Assembly: GCA_019694555.1 (NCBI GenBank)
Contig: JAIBBS010000033.1
Span: forward strand, 1 to 56,925
Direction: 5' to 3'
DNA length: 56,925 nt
Origin: Nannocystaceae bacterium
GTDB taxonomy: Bacteria > Myxococcota_A > Polyangia > Nannocystales > Nannocystaceae
In this document: positions 7,661-15,177 of the stretch, in pieces
How the letters are laid out: each line of letters opens with the position of its first letter
Position numbering within the stretch: position 1 is the stretch's first letter
Notes under the pieces: generated by a model
The model's database searches: none
What the model was told of the DNA's origin: nothing
What the model saw: only the letters and a program-made list of their open reading frames with translations
Made by a program: the position numbers and the translations under genes

Positions 7661-9436
7661 ATGCCCAGCCAACACCGCCCATCCGGCGCCCATCCGACCG
7701 CGCTCGGCCTCGCGCTGCTGTGCGGCACGGCGGGCTGCTACCACGGCACCAACGCGCACGACGACGGTGCCGGCGACGGCACCGGCGGCACCGAGGCCAG
7801 CGGCGGCAGCGATGGCGGCACCGCCGACGACACCGGCGTGGGCGCGTGCGCGGACGGGGTCAGCATCGCGCCGCTGCGGCGCCTCTCGGAAGCGCAGTAC
7901 CGCAACACGCTCGCCGAGCTGTTCGCACCCGCGGGCATCGACGTGGCGAGCGATGCCGCGACCGAGCTCGACCGCATTCCGGTCGACGACGGCGACGGCA
8001 GCTTCGGCATCCTCGACACACGCGTGTCCGATCTGCACGCGCGCGCCTACTACCGCCTCGCGGATCGCATGGCCGACGTCGTCGCCTACGACCCCGAGAA
8101 CCTCACCGCGGTCGGCGGCAGCTGTGCCGGACCGAGCATGCCCGACGCGGCCTGCATCGACGCCTTCCTCGACGACTTCGGCCTGCGCGCGTACCGACGT
8201 CCGCTGACGTCCGACGAGCGCAGCAGCCTGCACGACATCGCCACCACCTCGCCCGACGGCACCGAAGCCTGGCGCAGCCTGGTGTTCATGCTGCTGATGT
8301 CGCCGCAGTTTCTCTACCACGTGGAGCTCGAGGGTGAAGGCGACGATGCGCAGTACGAGCTCGACGGCTACGCGCTGGCGTCGCGGCTGTCGTTCCACTT
8401 CTGGCAATCGATGCCCGACGCGGACCTGTTCGCCGCCGCGGCCGACGGCTCGATCCTCACCGAGGACGGCTACCTCGCGCAGCTCGACCGCGTGTTCGAG
8501 GATCCGCGCACGCAGGCCACCATCGATCGCTTCTACGACGAGTGGCTGCAGCTGGGCTGGCTGACCACGTTCCCGACCACGCCGGCGTTCCAGACCTTCG
8601 CGATGGGCACGACCATCGGTGAGGCCGACGCCGATCACCTGGTCGCGGCGCAGGACGAGATCCATGCGCTGCAGCGCCACTTCACCTTCGAGCAGGACGG
8701 CTCGCTCGCCGATCTGCTCATGACCGATTTGTCGCTGACCGCGTCGCCGCACCTCGCCCAGCTGTACGGCGTCGCGCCGTGGGACGGCGCCGGCGAGCCG
8801 CCGACGATGCCGGCCGGTCAGCGCGCGGGCCTGCTCACGCGCGTGGCGTTCCTGCTCACCGGCAACGAGGAGAGCCATCCGGTCCACCGCGGCGCGGCGC
8901 TGCGCGAGCGCGTCCTGTGCGAGGAGCTGCCGCAGCCCGACCCGACCCAGCTGCCGCCCGGCGCGCTCGACCAACCGCCGGTCGACGGCGAGAAGACCAC
9001 GCGCCAGCGCTACGAGGAGAAGACCGCCGACGCGGTGTGCAACGGCTGTCACCACGCCATCAACCCCATCGGCTTCGTGCTCGAGGGCTACGACGCCCTG
9101 GGTCGGCACCGCACCGAGGAGACCATCATCGACTCGGTCTCGGGCGAGATCCTCGCGACGCTGCCGCTCGACACCGCGGCCACGCCCGCCATCACCGGTG
9201 ACGACACCGTGGTCGCCGACGGCATCGCGCTGAGCCAGCAGGTCGTCGACAGCGGCAAGGCCGAGCCCTGCTTCGCGCAGCAGTACTTCCGCGCGACCTT
9301 CGGCCGCAGCGAGGCCGACGAAGACACCTGCCTCATCGAGACGGTCACGACCGAGTTGACCGACAACGCCTCGATTCGTTCGGCGCTGCGCAGCATCGCG
9401 CTGGCCGCCACGTTCCGCACCCGGAGGGTGATGTGA
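7661..9436 (+). CDS. DUF1592/DUF1588 c-type-heme lipoprotein
   Basis: A 591-aa lipoprotein (signal peptide with lipobox CGTAGC, then a Gly/Asp/Thr linker to ~70). The body follows the DUF1587-DUF1592-DUF1588-DUF1585 order seen in planctomycetes and myxobacteria: LRRLSEAQYRNTLAELF (DUF1587-like), YRRPLTSDE, LLMSPQFLYHVE and LASRLSFHFWQSMPDADL (DUF1592), then HPVHRGAALRERVLCEELP and a CNGCHHAINPIGFVLEGYD segment (DUF1588). The latter contains CxxCH (Cys460, Cys463, His464), a covalent heme c site. Biochemical function of the family is unknown; redox-linked polymer processing has been proposed for relatives. ATG 7661 is used. It overlaps and is coupled to the DUF1552 gene. Confidence 0.85.
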   Translation: MPSQHRPSGAHPTALGLALLCGTAGCYHGTNAHDDGAGDGTGGTEASGGSDGGTADDTGVGACADGVSIAPLRRLSEAQYRNTLAELFAPAGIDVASDAATELDRIPVDDGDGSFGILDTRVSDLHARAYYRLADRMADVVAYDPENLTAVGGSCAGPSMPDAACIDAFLDDFGLRAYRRPLTSDERSSLHDIATTSPDGTEAWRSLVFMLLMSPQFLYHVELEGEGDDAQYELDGYALASRLSFHFWQSMPDADLFAAAADGSILTEDGYLAQLDRVFEDPRTQATIDRFYDEWLQLGWLTTFPTTPAFQTFAMGTTIGEADADHLVAAQDEIHALQRHFTFEQDGSLADLLMTDLSLTASPHLAQLYGVAPWDGAGEPPTMPAGQRAGLLTRVAFLLTGNEESHPVHRGAALRERVLCEELPQPDPTQLPPGALDQPPVDGEKTTRQRYEEKTADAVCNGCHHAINPIGFVLEGYDALGRHRTEETIIDSVSGEILATLPLDTAATPAITGDDTVVADGIALSQQVVDSGKAEPCFAQQYFRATFGRSEADEDTCLIETVTTELTDNASIRSALRSIALAATFRTRRVM

Positions 9437-11031
9437 TGCCAGTCCGTAGCGGTCGACGCATGTTCCTGCGCACCACCAGCGGCATGCTGCTGGGCATGCC
9501 GTTTCTGTCGTCGTTGTTGCCGCGCGGGACCAAGGCCGCGCCCGGCGATCCGATCAAGCGCTTCGTCGCGATCCAGTCGCAGAGCGGGCAGATGGTCGCC
9601 GACTTCTGGCCGGCCTGGACCCCGCCGGGCTACCAGCTGCGCGACACCATGTACGGCGGCGATCGAGCCGACGGCACCACCGCGCTCGCGACCACGCTGC
9701 CGGGTACCAACTACAAGTGGGCGCCGCTGGCCGACTTCACCGGCCAGGACCTCTCGCGCACGATCCCGGCGTCGCTGCAGCCATGGTTCGGCAAGATGCT
9801 GCTGCTGCGCGGGCTCGACTACCTGCAGGGCACCAGCCACGGCCTGGGCATGATGCTGGGCAACTACGCCAACTGTGCCTCGGCCGGCGAGTTCGAGACC
9901 CGCGGCCTGGGGCAGATGCCGACCATCGACCAGGTGCTGGCGTACTCGGATCGCTTCTATCCCGCCACGCCGCACGCGCGCTCGATCGTGCTGGCGACCG
10001 GCAGCCCCAGCTCGATCTCCGACACCGACTACAACGTGCCCGGCGGGCCGGTCGAGAACATCCCGGCGTACCTCGAGCCGCACGATCTGTGGCAGGACCT
10101 GTTCGGCGACTTCATGGAACCGGGCATGCCGATGGAGCATCCCAACCGTCGGCTGGTCGCGGCGGTGTACCAGGACTACGCCAAGCTCAAGACCCACGCG
10201 CGCCTGAGCGCCGACGACCGCGCCACGCTCGAGCGGCACATGGCGTTCCTCGACGACATCGAGAACGAGCTCGCCAACGGGCTGTCGGCCGCGTGCGTCA
10301 AGCCCGAGGAGCCGCCGATCTACGGCGTGGGCTACCCCTGGCAGGAGGTCTCGAGCATCGAGAACTTCGAGGCCTGGACCGCGCTGCTGGTCGACATCGC
10401 CGTGGCCGCGCTGCGCTGCGACATCACCCGCGTCATCACCTTCGAGGCGCAGATGGGCATCACCGACGCGAGCGGCACCAAGGTCAACTCGTACCACAGC
10501 AGCGACGACGTCGCGGGCGACTGGCACGACTACGCCCACGACGCGGTCGACGAGTCCATGGACCACGCGCACATCGTCGCGCTCAACAAGTGGGTCGTGA
10601 CCGCGGTGTTCCAGCGGTTCCTCGAGCAGCTCGACGTCGAGGAGGCCGACGGCCAGACCTTCCTCGACAACAGCCTGGTGTACTGGGGCGGCGAGCTGGG
10701 AATGGACCACTACGTCCAGGGCATGCCGACCATCCTCGCCGGCGGTGCCGGTGGCGCGCTCACGACCGGCTACTACGTCGACTACTCGCAGATGACCAGC
10801 GACTACGCCAACCCCATCTTGCCGTGGGGCGTGCTGATCCCGGGCATCCCGCACAACCGCCTGCTGGTGACGATCCTGCAGGCAATGGGTCTGTCGCCCG
10901 CGGACTACGAGCGCGACGGCCGGCCCGGCTACGGCCACAACGAGATCTTCAACGGTCCCTACGCCTGGCCCGAGGACGCCTACGTCGCGGGCGACATCGG
11001 CAAGCCGCTGCCCGGTATCTTCAACGGCTGA
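9436..11031 (+). CDS. DUF1552 family exported protein
   Basis: A 531-aa protein that typically accompanies DUF1592 proteins. The N-terminus SGRRMFLRTTSGMLLG is a twin-arginine (Tat) signal, so a folded, possibly metal-containing protein is exported. Conserved blocks include LLLRGLDYLQGTSHGLGM, IDQVLA, DITRVITFEAQMG, HDYAHD and LVYWGGELGMDH; the many His/Asp suggest a sulfatase-like metal site (inference). Start ATG 9436 shares its A with the TGA of the upstream gene and has GGAGG at 9423-9427, 8 nt away; an in-frame GTG three bases earlier is too close to that SD. The 3' end overlaps the convergent acyltransferase gene by 11 bp. Confidence 0.85.
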   Translation: MPVRSGRRMFLRTTSGMLLGMPFLSSLLPRGTKAAPGDPIKRFVAIQSQSGQMVADFWPAWTPPGYQLRDTMYGGDRADGTTALATTLPGTNYKWAPLADFTGQDLSRTIPASLQPWFGKMLLLRGLDYLQGTSHGLGMMLGNYANCASAGEFETRGLGQMPTIDQVLAYSDRFYPATPHARSIVLATGSPSSISDTDYNVPGGPVENIPAYLEPHDLWQDLFGDFMEPGMPMEHPNRRLVAAVYQDYAKLKTHARLSADDRATLERHMAFLDDIENELANGLSAACVKPEEPPIYGVGYPWQEVSSIENFEAWTALLVDIAVAALRCDITRVITFEAQMGITDASGTKVNSYHSSDDVAGDWHDYAHDAVDESMDHAHIVALNKWVVTAVFQRFLEQLDVEEADGQTFLDNSLVYWGGELGMDHYVQGMPTILAGGAGGALTTGYYVDYSQMTSDYANPILPWGVLIPGIPHNRLLVTILQAMGLSPADYERDGRPGYGHNEIFNGPYAWPEDAYVAGDIGKPLPGIFNG

Positions 11032-12316
11032 GCGGCGGCGCGGCGAGCTCGAGCAGCTCGGGGAACGCGGTCACCAGCGCGTCGCGCTCGCGCGCGAGCG
11101 CCAGCAGCCGCGGGTTGCGACGCTGCACGAAGCCGCGGATCGCCTGCAGGTCCTCGCCCACGCGCTCGCCCAGCGGCAGCACCACGAACGCGACCGCCGC
11201 GGCCACCAGCGTCGCGACCACGCCGGCGACGCCACCGAACACGCCCGCCAGCACCACGGACGCGCACAGCCACGCCGGGAACAGCACCAGCGCGAGCAGG
11301 AACTTGTAGGTCGCGACCACGTCGAGATCGAGCACGAGCCGACCGATCACGAAGCCGGTCAGGCGGTAGACCGGCCAGAACCACAGCGCCAGCGGCAGCC
11401 ACAGCGGCGCCAGCAGCAGCCGCAGCGCGAAGCCCGGCAACCACGCCATCACCGTGGCGCGATCGTAGGCGAAGCCGAGCTGATCGGCGCGCACGCCCGC
11501 GCGCGCGAGCGCCTCGTCGGCCGCGGTCGCGCGGGCCTCGATGGCCGCGAGCGCCTCGGGCGGCAGCGCGCGCAGCCGCGTCGCGAGGGCCGCGACGCGG
11601 GCCTGCAGCGGCGCCAGTGCGGCGCGCTCGCGCGGGCCCTCGGCCAGCAACCACGCCAGTCGCTCGGCCAGGGCCTGCGCGGCGTCGTCGGGGCCGTGCA
11701 GCGTCAACGGACGCAGGTGCTCGGCGATGCGATCGGTCAACGCCGCGACCGCGGCGGGCTCGGCCCCGCGTCCGCGCAGATCGTCGTAGTCGATCGGCGC
11801 GCCCACCCGCACGAGCGCGCTGTGACGGAAGCGCTCGCGCTCGCCGTACACCAGCCCCGCCGGCACCAGCTGCACCGGTCGTGGCGCCGAAAGCACCATG
11901 CGTGCGGCGCCGGTCTTGAGCGGCGCGAGCTCGCGACGGGCGTGGCTGATGCCCTCGGGGAAGATCGCGACCGCGTCGCCGCGCGACAGCGCCTCGTGCA
12001 CCGCGGCGAAGGTCTTCGCGGTGGCCTCGGGCCCGACGTCGCCGTCGGCGCGGCGGTGCACCGGGATCGGATCGAAGATCGCGATCAACGGCTTGAGCAC
12101 CAGCACCTGCCACAGCGTCGCCTTGCCCAGGAACCGCGGCGAGTCCGGCAGCGCCGCCGTCGCGACGACCGCGTCGAGCAGCCCGTTGGGATGGTTGAGC
12201 ACCCACAGCGTCGGGCCCGGCGGCACCGTGGCGCCCTCGCGCTGCAGCGAGCGGAACCAGATCCACGCCAGGGCCCGCGCGAAGCGGGTGCGTGGGGCCG
12301 CGGCGGTCGAGCTCAC
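11021..12316 (-). CDS. PlsC-type 1-acylglycerol-3-phosphate acyltransferase
   Basis: A 431-aa membrane-associated acyltransferase, larger than the usual ~240-aa PlsC. The catalytic motif NHPNGLLDAV (NHx4D, about residues 41-50) and the substrate-binding FPEG (IFPEGISHARR) are present, with PVHRR between them. The extra C-terminal half carries helices, then hydrophobic segments (ALRLLLAPLWLPLALWFW and VVLAGVFGGVAGVVATLVAA) likely to be membrane helices. It probably acylates lysophospholipids or a related lipid. GTG 12316 has TAGACT 7 nt upstream. It is followed downstream by nothing on its strand; upstream lies the GNAT-like gene in the same direction, 16 bp away but probably with its own promoter. 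Confidence 0.85.
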   Translation of the reverse strand: MSSTAAAPRTRFARALAWIWFRSLQREGATVPPGPTLWVLNHPNGLLDAVVATAALPDSPRFLGKATLWQVLVLKPLIAIFDPIPVHRRADGDVGPEATAKTFAAVHEALSRGDAVAIFPEGISHARRELAPLKTGAARMVLSAPRPVQLVPAGLVYGERERFRHSALVRVGAPIDYDDLRGRGAEPAAVAALTDRIAEHLRPLTLHGPDDAAQALAERLAWLLAEGPRERAALAPLQARVAALATRLRALPPEALAAIEARATAADEALARAGVRADQLGFAYDRATVMAWLPGFALRLLLAPLWLPLALWFWPVYRLTGFVIGRLVLDLDVVATYKFLLALVLFPAWLCASVVLAGVFGGVAGVVATLVAAAVAFVVLPLGERVGEDLQAIRGFVQRRNPRLLALARERDALVTAFPELLELAAPPLSR

Positions 12317-12323
12317 GCGCGAC

Positions 12324-12329
12324 AGTCTA
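12324..12329 (-). promoter_or_regulatory. TAGACT -10-like hexamer, 7 nt before GTG 12316
   Basis: Minus-strand TAGACT in the 16-bp gap between the GNAT-like gene and the acyltransferase gene; the identical hexamer precedes the GNAT-like gene. Confidence 0.4.
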
Positions 12330-12332
12330 CCG

Positions 12333-13625
12333 TCACGCGTGCGCGTCGTCGCGGAACGGGTGGTGCGACGACCATGGCGTGGGCCCGATCTGCGCCACCA
12401 GCGGGCGCATGATGCGGTTGCCGACCGGGTTGGCGTGGCGCAGGTAGCACGTCATCGGCCGCGCGGTGGCCCCGACCGCGCTCTTGATCTCGAGCGCGGT
12501 GCGGCCCATCGACAGCTCGCGTGCACCGCGGGCGATGGCGTCGTCGACGAACTGGTACAGCGCGCTCTGGTACACGCCGTGCTCGACGTTGACGTCGTAG
12601 TCGAGTCCGACCATGTGCGCCTCCAGCTCGCCATGGCCGCCCAGCGCGACGCTGCAGCCCACGGTGGTGCCGTCGAGCGACCACGCGCGCACCACCGCGT
12701 CGTCGCCCAGCGCCGCCGCGAGCTCGGGGAAGTAGTCCGCGCCGGGGTTGGCCAGGCGCAGCTGCGACTTCTCGTGCACCGCGAGGTAGAGCCGGTGCAG
12801 CGCCGCGGCGTCGCGCGCGACCGCGGCTGCGTCCAGCCGTTCGCAGCGCAGGCCCGCGGCCCGCTTGCGCACGTCCTTGACCTTGCGGCGGTACTTCGCC
12901 GACAGCGCGCGCAGGTAGTCGTCGAAGCTGCGCCAGCCGGGATCGATCGCGAGCGCCATGTTGGGATCGACCTGCAGCGGGTGGTAGCCGAAGCGCTGCA
13001 GCTCGTCGGCGTGCACGCGCGACGGATCGCCGAAGTCCTTGATCAGCACCGACGCGATGCCGCCGTGCAGCTTCTCCGTGCGACGCAGGCGATAGGTCGC
13101 GTCGGCCAGGCCGTGGAACGCATGCCGCGGATCCACGCCGCGCGCGATCGCGAAGCCGTGCTCGCCACTGACCAGGGCGTTGCCGTTGATCAGCACCCGC
13201 TGCGCACCGCCTTCGCCCAACGCGTCGCTGACCTCGCGCCAGGCGTTGCGGCCGGCCGCGCGCAGGCGTCGGCGCAGCGACTCGTCGGCCGCAGGCGGCG
13301 GCGCCGGCACGCGCGAGCCGAACGCATCGAATGCGAGCTCGAGCACCTGGTAGCACGCGGCCGCGACCGGCGTGGTGCCGTCGTAGCACAGCGCGTAGCG
13401 GAAGCCCATGCGCGGGGGCCGGGCGCGCTCGATCGCCGCGAGGTAGCGGCGGCCCATGAACAGTCGCGCGCCGACCAGCGCATCCCAGTCGGCCTCGCGG
13501 ACGTGCGCGATGGAATCGAACAGTGCGATCGACCAGCCGCTCGGTCGTTGGCGCAGCGCGAGGTCGTCGGCCGCGCGGCTCCACCGCGCGACGTAGTGGT
13601 CGAGGTCGAACAACTTCGGTGACAC
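12333..13625 (-). CDS. GNAT-fold N-acyltransferase (FemAB/BioF2-like)
   Basis: A 430-aa cytoplasmic protein with two GNAT-like halves. The N-terminal half contains READWDALV, ARLFMGRRYLAAIERA; the C-terminal half contains LSAKYRRKVKDVRKRA, VHEKSQLRLANPGADYF, VGCSVALGGHGELEAHMVGLDY and the characteristic ELSMGRTALEIKSAVGA. This layout is like the COG3146/FemAB-related and BioF2-like acyltransferases that transfer amino-acyl or acyl groups to peptidoglycan or small molecules; the exact substrate is not visible. An open frame reaches 15044, but that is antisense to the symporter. GTG 13625 is selected because TAGACT lies 8 nt upstream. Confidence 0.65.
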   Translation of the reverse strand: MSPKLFDLDHYVARWSRAADDLALRQRPSGWSIALFDSIAHVREADWDALVGARLFMGRRYLAAIERARPPRMGFRYALCYDGTTPVAAACYQVLELAFDAFGSRVPAPPPAADESLRRRLRAAGRNAWREVSDALGEGGAQRVLINGNALVSGEHGFAIARGVDPRHAFHGLADATYRLRRTEKLHGGIASVLIKDFGDPSRVHADELQRFGYHPLQVDPNMALAIDPGWRSFDDYLRALSAKYRRKVKDVRKRAAGLRCERLDAAAVARDAAALHRLYLAVHEKSQLRLANPGADYFPELAAALGDDAVVRAWSLDGTTVGCSVALGGHGELEAHMVGLDYDVNVEHGVYQSALYQFVDDAIARGARELSMGRTALEIKSAVGATARPMTCYLRHANPVGNRIMRPLVAQIGPTPWSSHHPFRDDAHA

Positions 13626-13633
13626 GCCTTCGC

Positions 13634-13639
13634 AGTCTA
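13634..13639 (-). promoter_or_regulatory. TAGACT -10-like hexamer, 8 nt before GTG 13625
   Basis: Decides the start of the GNAT-like gene, for which no SD-spaced start is available. Confidence 0.4.
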
Positions 13640-13722
13640 GCGAGCGGGTCACGCTCGTCCGCCGCGTCGCGGTGAATCGACCATGAAAGCCGGGTGAATC
13701 GCCGCGACCGCGCGCCTTGGGG

Positions 13723-13728
13723 TAAAGT
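13723..13728 (+). promoter_or_regulatory. TAAAGT -10-like hexamer, 8 nt before ATG 13737
   Basis: Plus-strand GGTAAAGT directly before the symporter gene; no SD is seen between it and the ATG. Confidence 0.45.
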
Positions 13729-13736
13729 CGCGCCCG

Positions 13737-15080
13737 ATGGACGAAACGGCCCCGCGCCGACGCCCGCTGTGGGCCCGCAGCACCTTCTGGATCTTCATGG
13801 GTCTGGGCCTGGGCGTGGTCGTGGGCGGGTTCCTGCCGCAGGACCAGTTTCCCGAGGCCTACAACGGCTTCAAGTTCCTGTCGTCGGCGTTCATCGCCCT
13901 GATCAAGGGCCTGATCGTCCCGCTTCTGTTCTCGACCATCGTCGTCGGCGTCGCCCAGACCGGCGACCTCAAGGCGGTCGGCCGCATGGGCGGCAAGGCG
14001 CTGCTGTACTTCGAGGTCGTGACCACGGCGGCGCTGTTCATCGGGCTGGGCGTGGTGAACTGGCTCGAGCCCGGCAAGGGCCTGCCGATCGACCTGTCGG
14101 GTCAGTCGCACGTCGAGCTGGCCAAGCAGAAGACCGGCTGGGAGATCGCGCTGCACCTGTTCCCGTCGAACCTGATCGAGCACGCCGGCAAGGGCGACAT
14201 CTTGCCGGTGGTGGTGTTCGCGACGCTGTTCGGCATCTCGCTCACCCGCATCCGCCCGGACCAGCGCAAGACCGTGCTGTCGTTCTTCGAGGCGGTCTCG
14301 CAGGTGATGTTCAAGTACACCGACCTGGTGATGCGCCTGACCCCGCTGGGGGTCTTCGGCGCGATGGCCTACAACGTCAGCCACATGGCCGCCGGCAAGA
14401 CCATCGACGGCGAGTTCATCAAGGGCTGGCCCGCGGTGGTGCACCTGGTGGGCAAGTACGCGGCGCTGGTCGGCAGCCTGTACCTCGCGCTGGTGATCCT
14501 GTTCACGCTGGTGTTCCTGCCGATCATGATCGTGTGCGGCATCAGAGTCGTGCGCTTCCTGCGGGCCATCCGCGAGCCGGCCGCGACCGCGTTCTCGACC
14601 GCCTCGAGCGAGGCCGCGCTGCCGCGGCTGCTCGAGGACGTGGTCGCGTTCGGCGTGCCGCGCCGGGTCGCGAGCTTCGTGATCCCGACCGGCTACTCGT
14701 TCAACCTCGACGGCTCGACGCTGTACCTCGTGGTCGCGTCGATCACCATCGCGCAGGCCGCCGGCATCGACATGCCGCTGGGCACGCAGATCGCGATGTT
14801 GCTGACGTTCATGCTCACGTCCAAGGGCGTGGCCGGGGTCCCGCGCGCGACCCTGGTGATCATCGCCGGCACCTGCGCCAGCTTCGGCCTGCCCGGCGAG
14901 GCCGGCGTCGCGATGCTGCTCGCGGTCGACGAGATCATGGACATGGCGCGCACGATGGTGAACGTCATCGGCAACGGCCTCGCCGCGGTCGTGATCGCCA
15001 AGTGGGAGAAGGTCTTCGGCACCGAGCCGGTCGATCCCGAGCAACGCGAGGCGCTCGAGGTGCCGACCGCGTCACCATGA
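13737..15080 (+). CDS. Dicarboxylate/amino acid:cation symporter (DAACS family)
   Basis: A 447-aa inner-membrane symporter of the GltP/DctA (SLC1-like) family, moving C4-dicarboxylates or glutamate/aspartate with Na+ or H+. Family signatures are all present: LIKGLIVPLLFSTIVVGV (TM2 region), the serine-rich re-entrant loop STASSEAALP, the substrate/cation site FVIPTGYSFNLDGSTLY, and ARTMVNVIGNGLAAV near the C-terminus, where Asp in MDMARTMVNV sits in the family's MDxxRTxxNV motif. About eight hydrophobic segments are visible. Length fits the family. The choice between dicarboxylate and amino acid cannot be made by eye. It stands alone between the GNAT-like gene and the glycosidase gene. Confidence 0.9.
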   Translation: MDETAPRRRPLWARSTFWIFMGLGLGVVVGGFLPQDQFPEAYNGFKFLSSAFIALIKGLIVPLLFSTIVVGVAQTGDLKAVGRMGGKALLYFEVVTTAALFIGLGVVNWLEPGKGLPIDLSGQSHVELAKQKTGWEIALHLFPSNLIEHAGKGDILPVVVFATLFGISLTRIRPDQRKTVLSFFEAVSQVMFKYTDLVMRLTPLGVFGAMAYNVSHMAAGKTIDGEFIKGWPAVVHLVGKYAALVGSLYLALVILFTLVFLPIMIVCGIRVVRFLRAIREPAATAFSTASSEAALPRLLEDVVAFGVPRRVASFVIPTGYSFNLDGSTLYLVVASITIAQAAGIDMPLGTQIAMLLTFMLTSKGVAGVPRATLVIIAGTCASFGLPGEAGVAMLLAVDEIMDMARTMVNVIGNGLAAVVIAKWEKVFGTEPVDPEQREALEVPTASP

Positions 15081-15165
15081 CGAGCGCACGCGCCGGGCGC
15101 GACCGGGCCCCGCGCGCCGCGTCGCTACAGCGAACGCTGGATTGAGTCGCCGCGCGCCGCGGCCC

Positions 15166-15171
15166 TACGCT
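15166..15171 (+). promoter_or_regulatory. TACGCT -10-like hexamer, 6 nt before ATG 15178
   Basis: Plus-strand TACGCT; with a start site about 6-7 nt downstream the glycosidase message would be leaderless. Confidence 0.45.
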
Positions 15172-15177
15172 TCGATC

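Noticed and set aside
9088..10938. 616-aa open frame on the minus strand opposite the DUF1592/DUF1552 genes
   Set aside because: Arg/Val/His-rich with no domain; a codon-shadow of the well supported plus-strand genes.
13626..15044. Upstream extension of the GNAT-like gene frame on the minus strand
   Set aside because: Antisense to the symporter gene, of His/Arg/Asp-rich composition.
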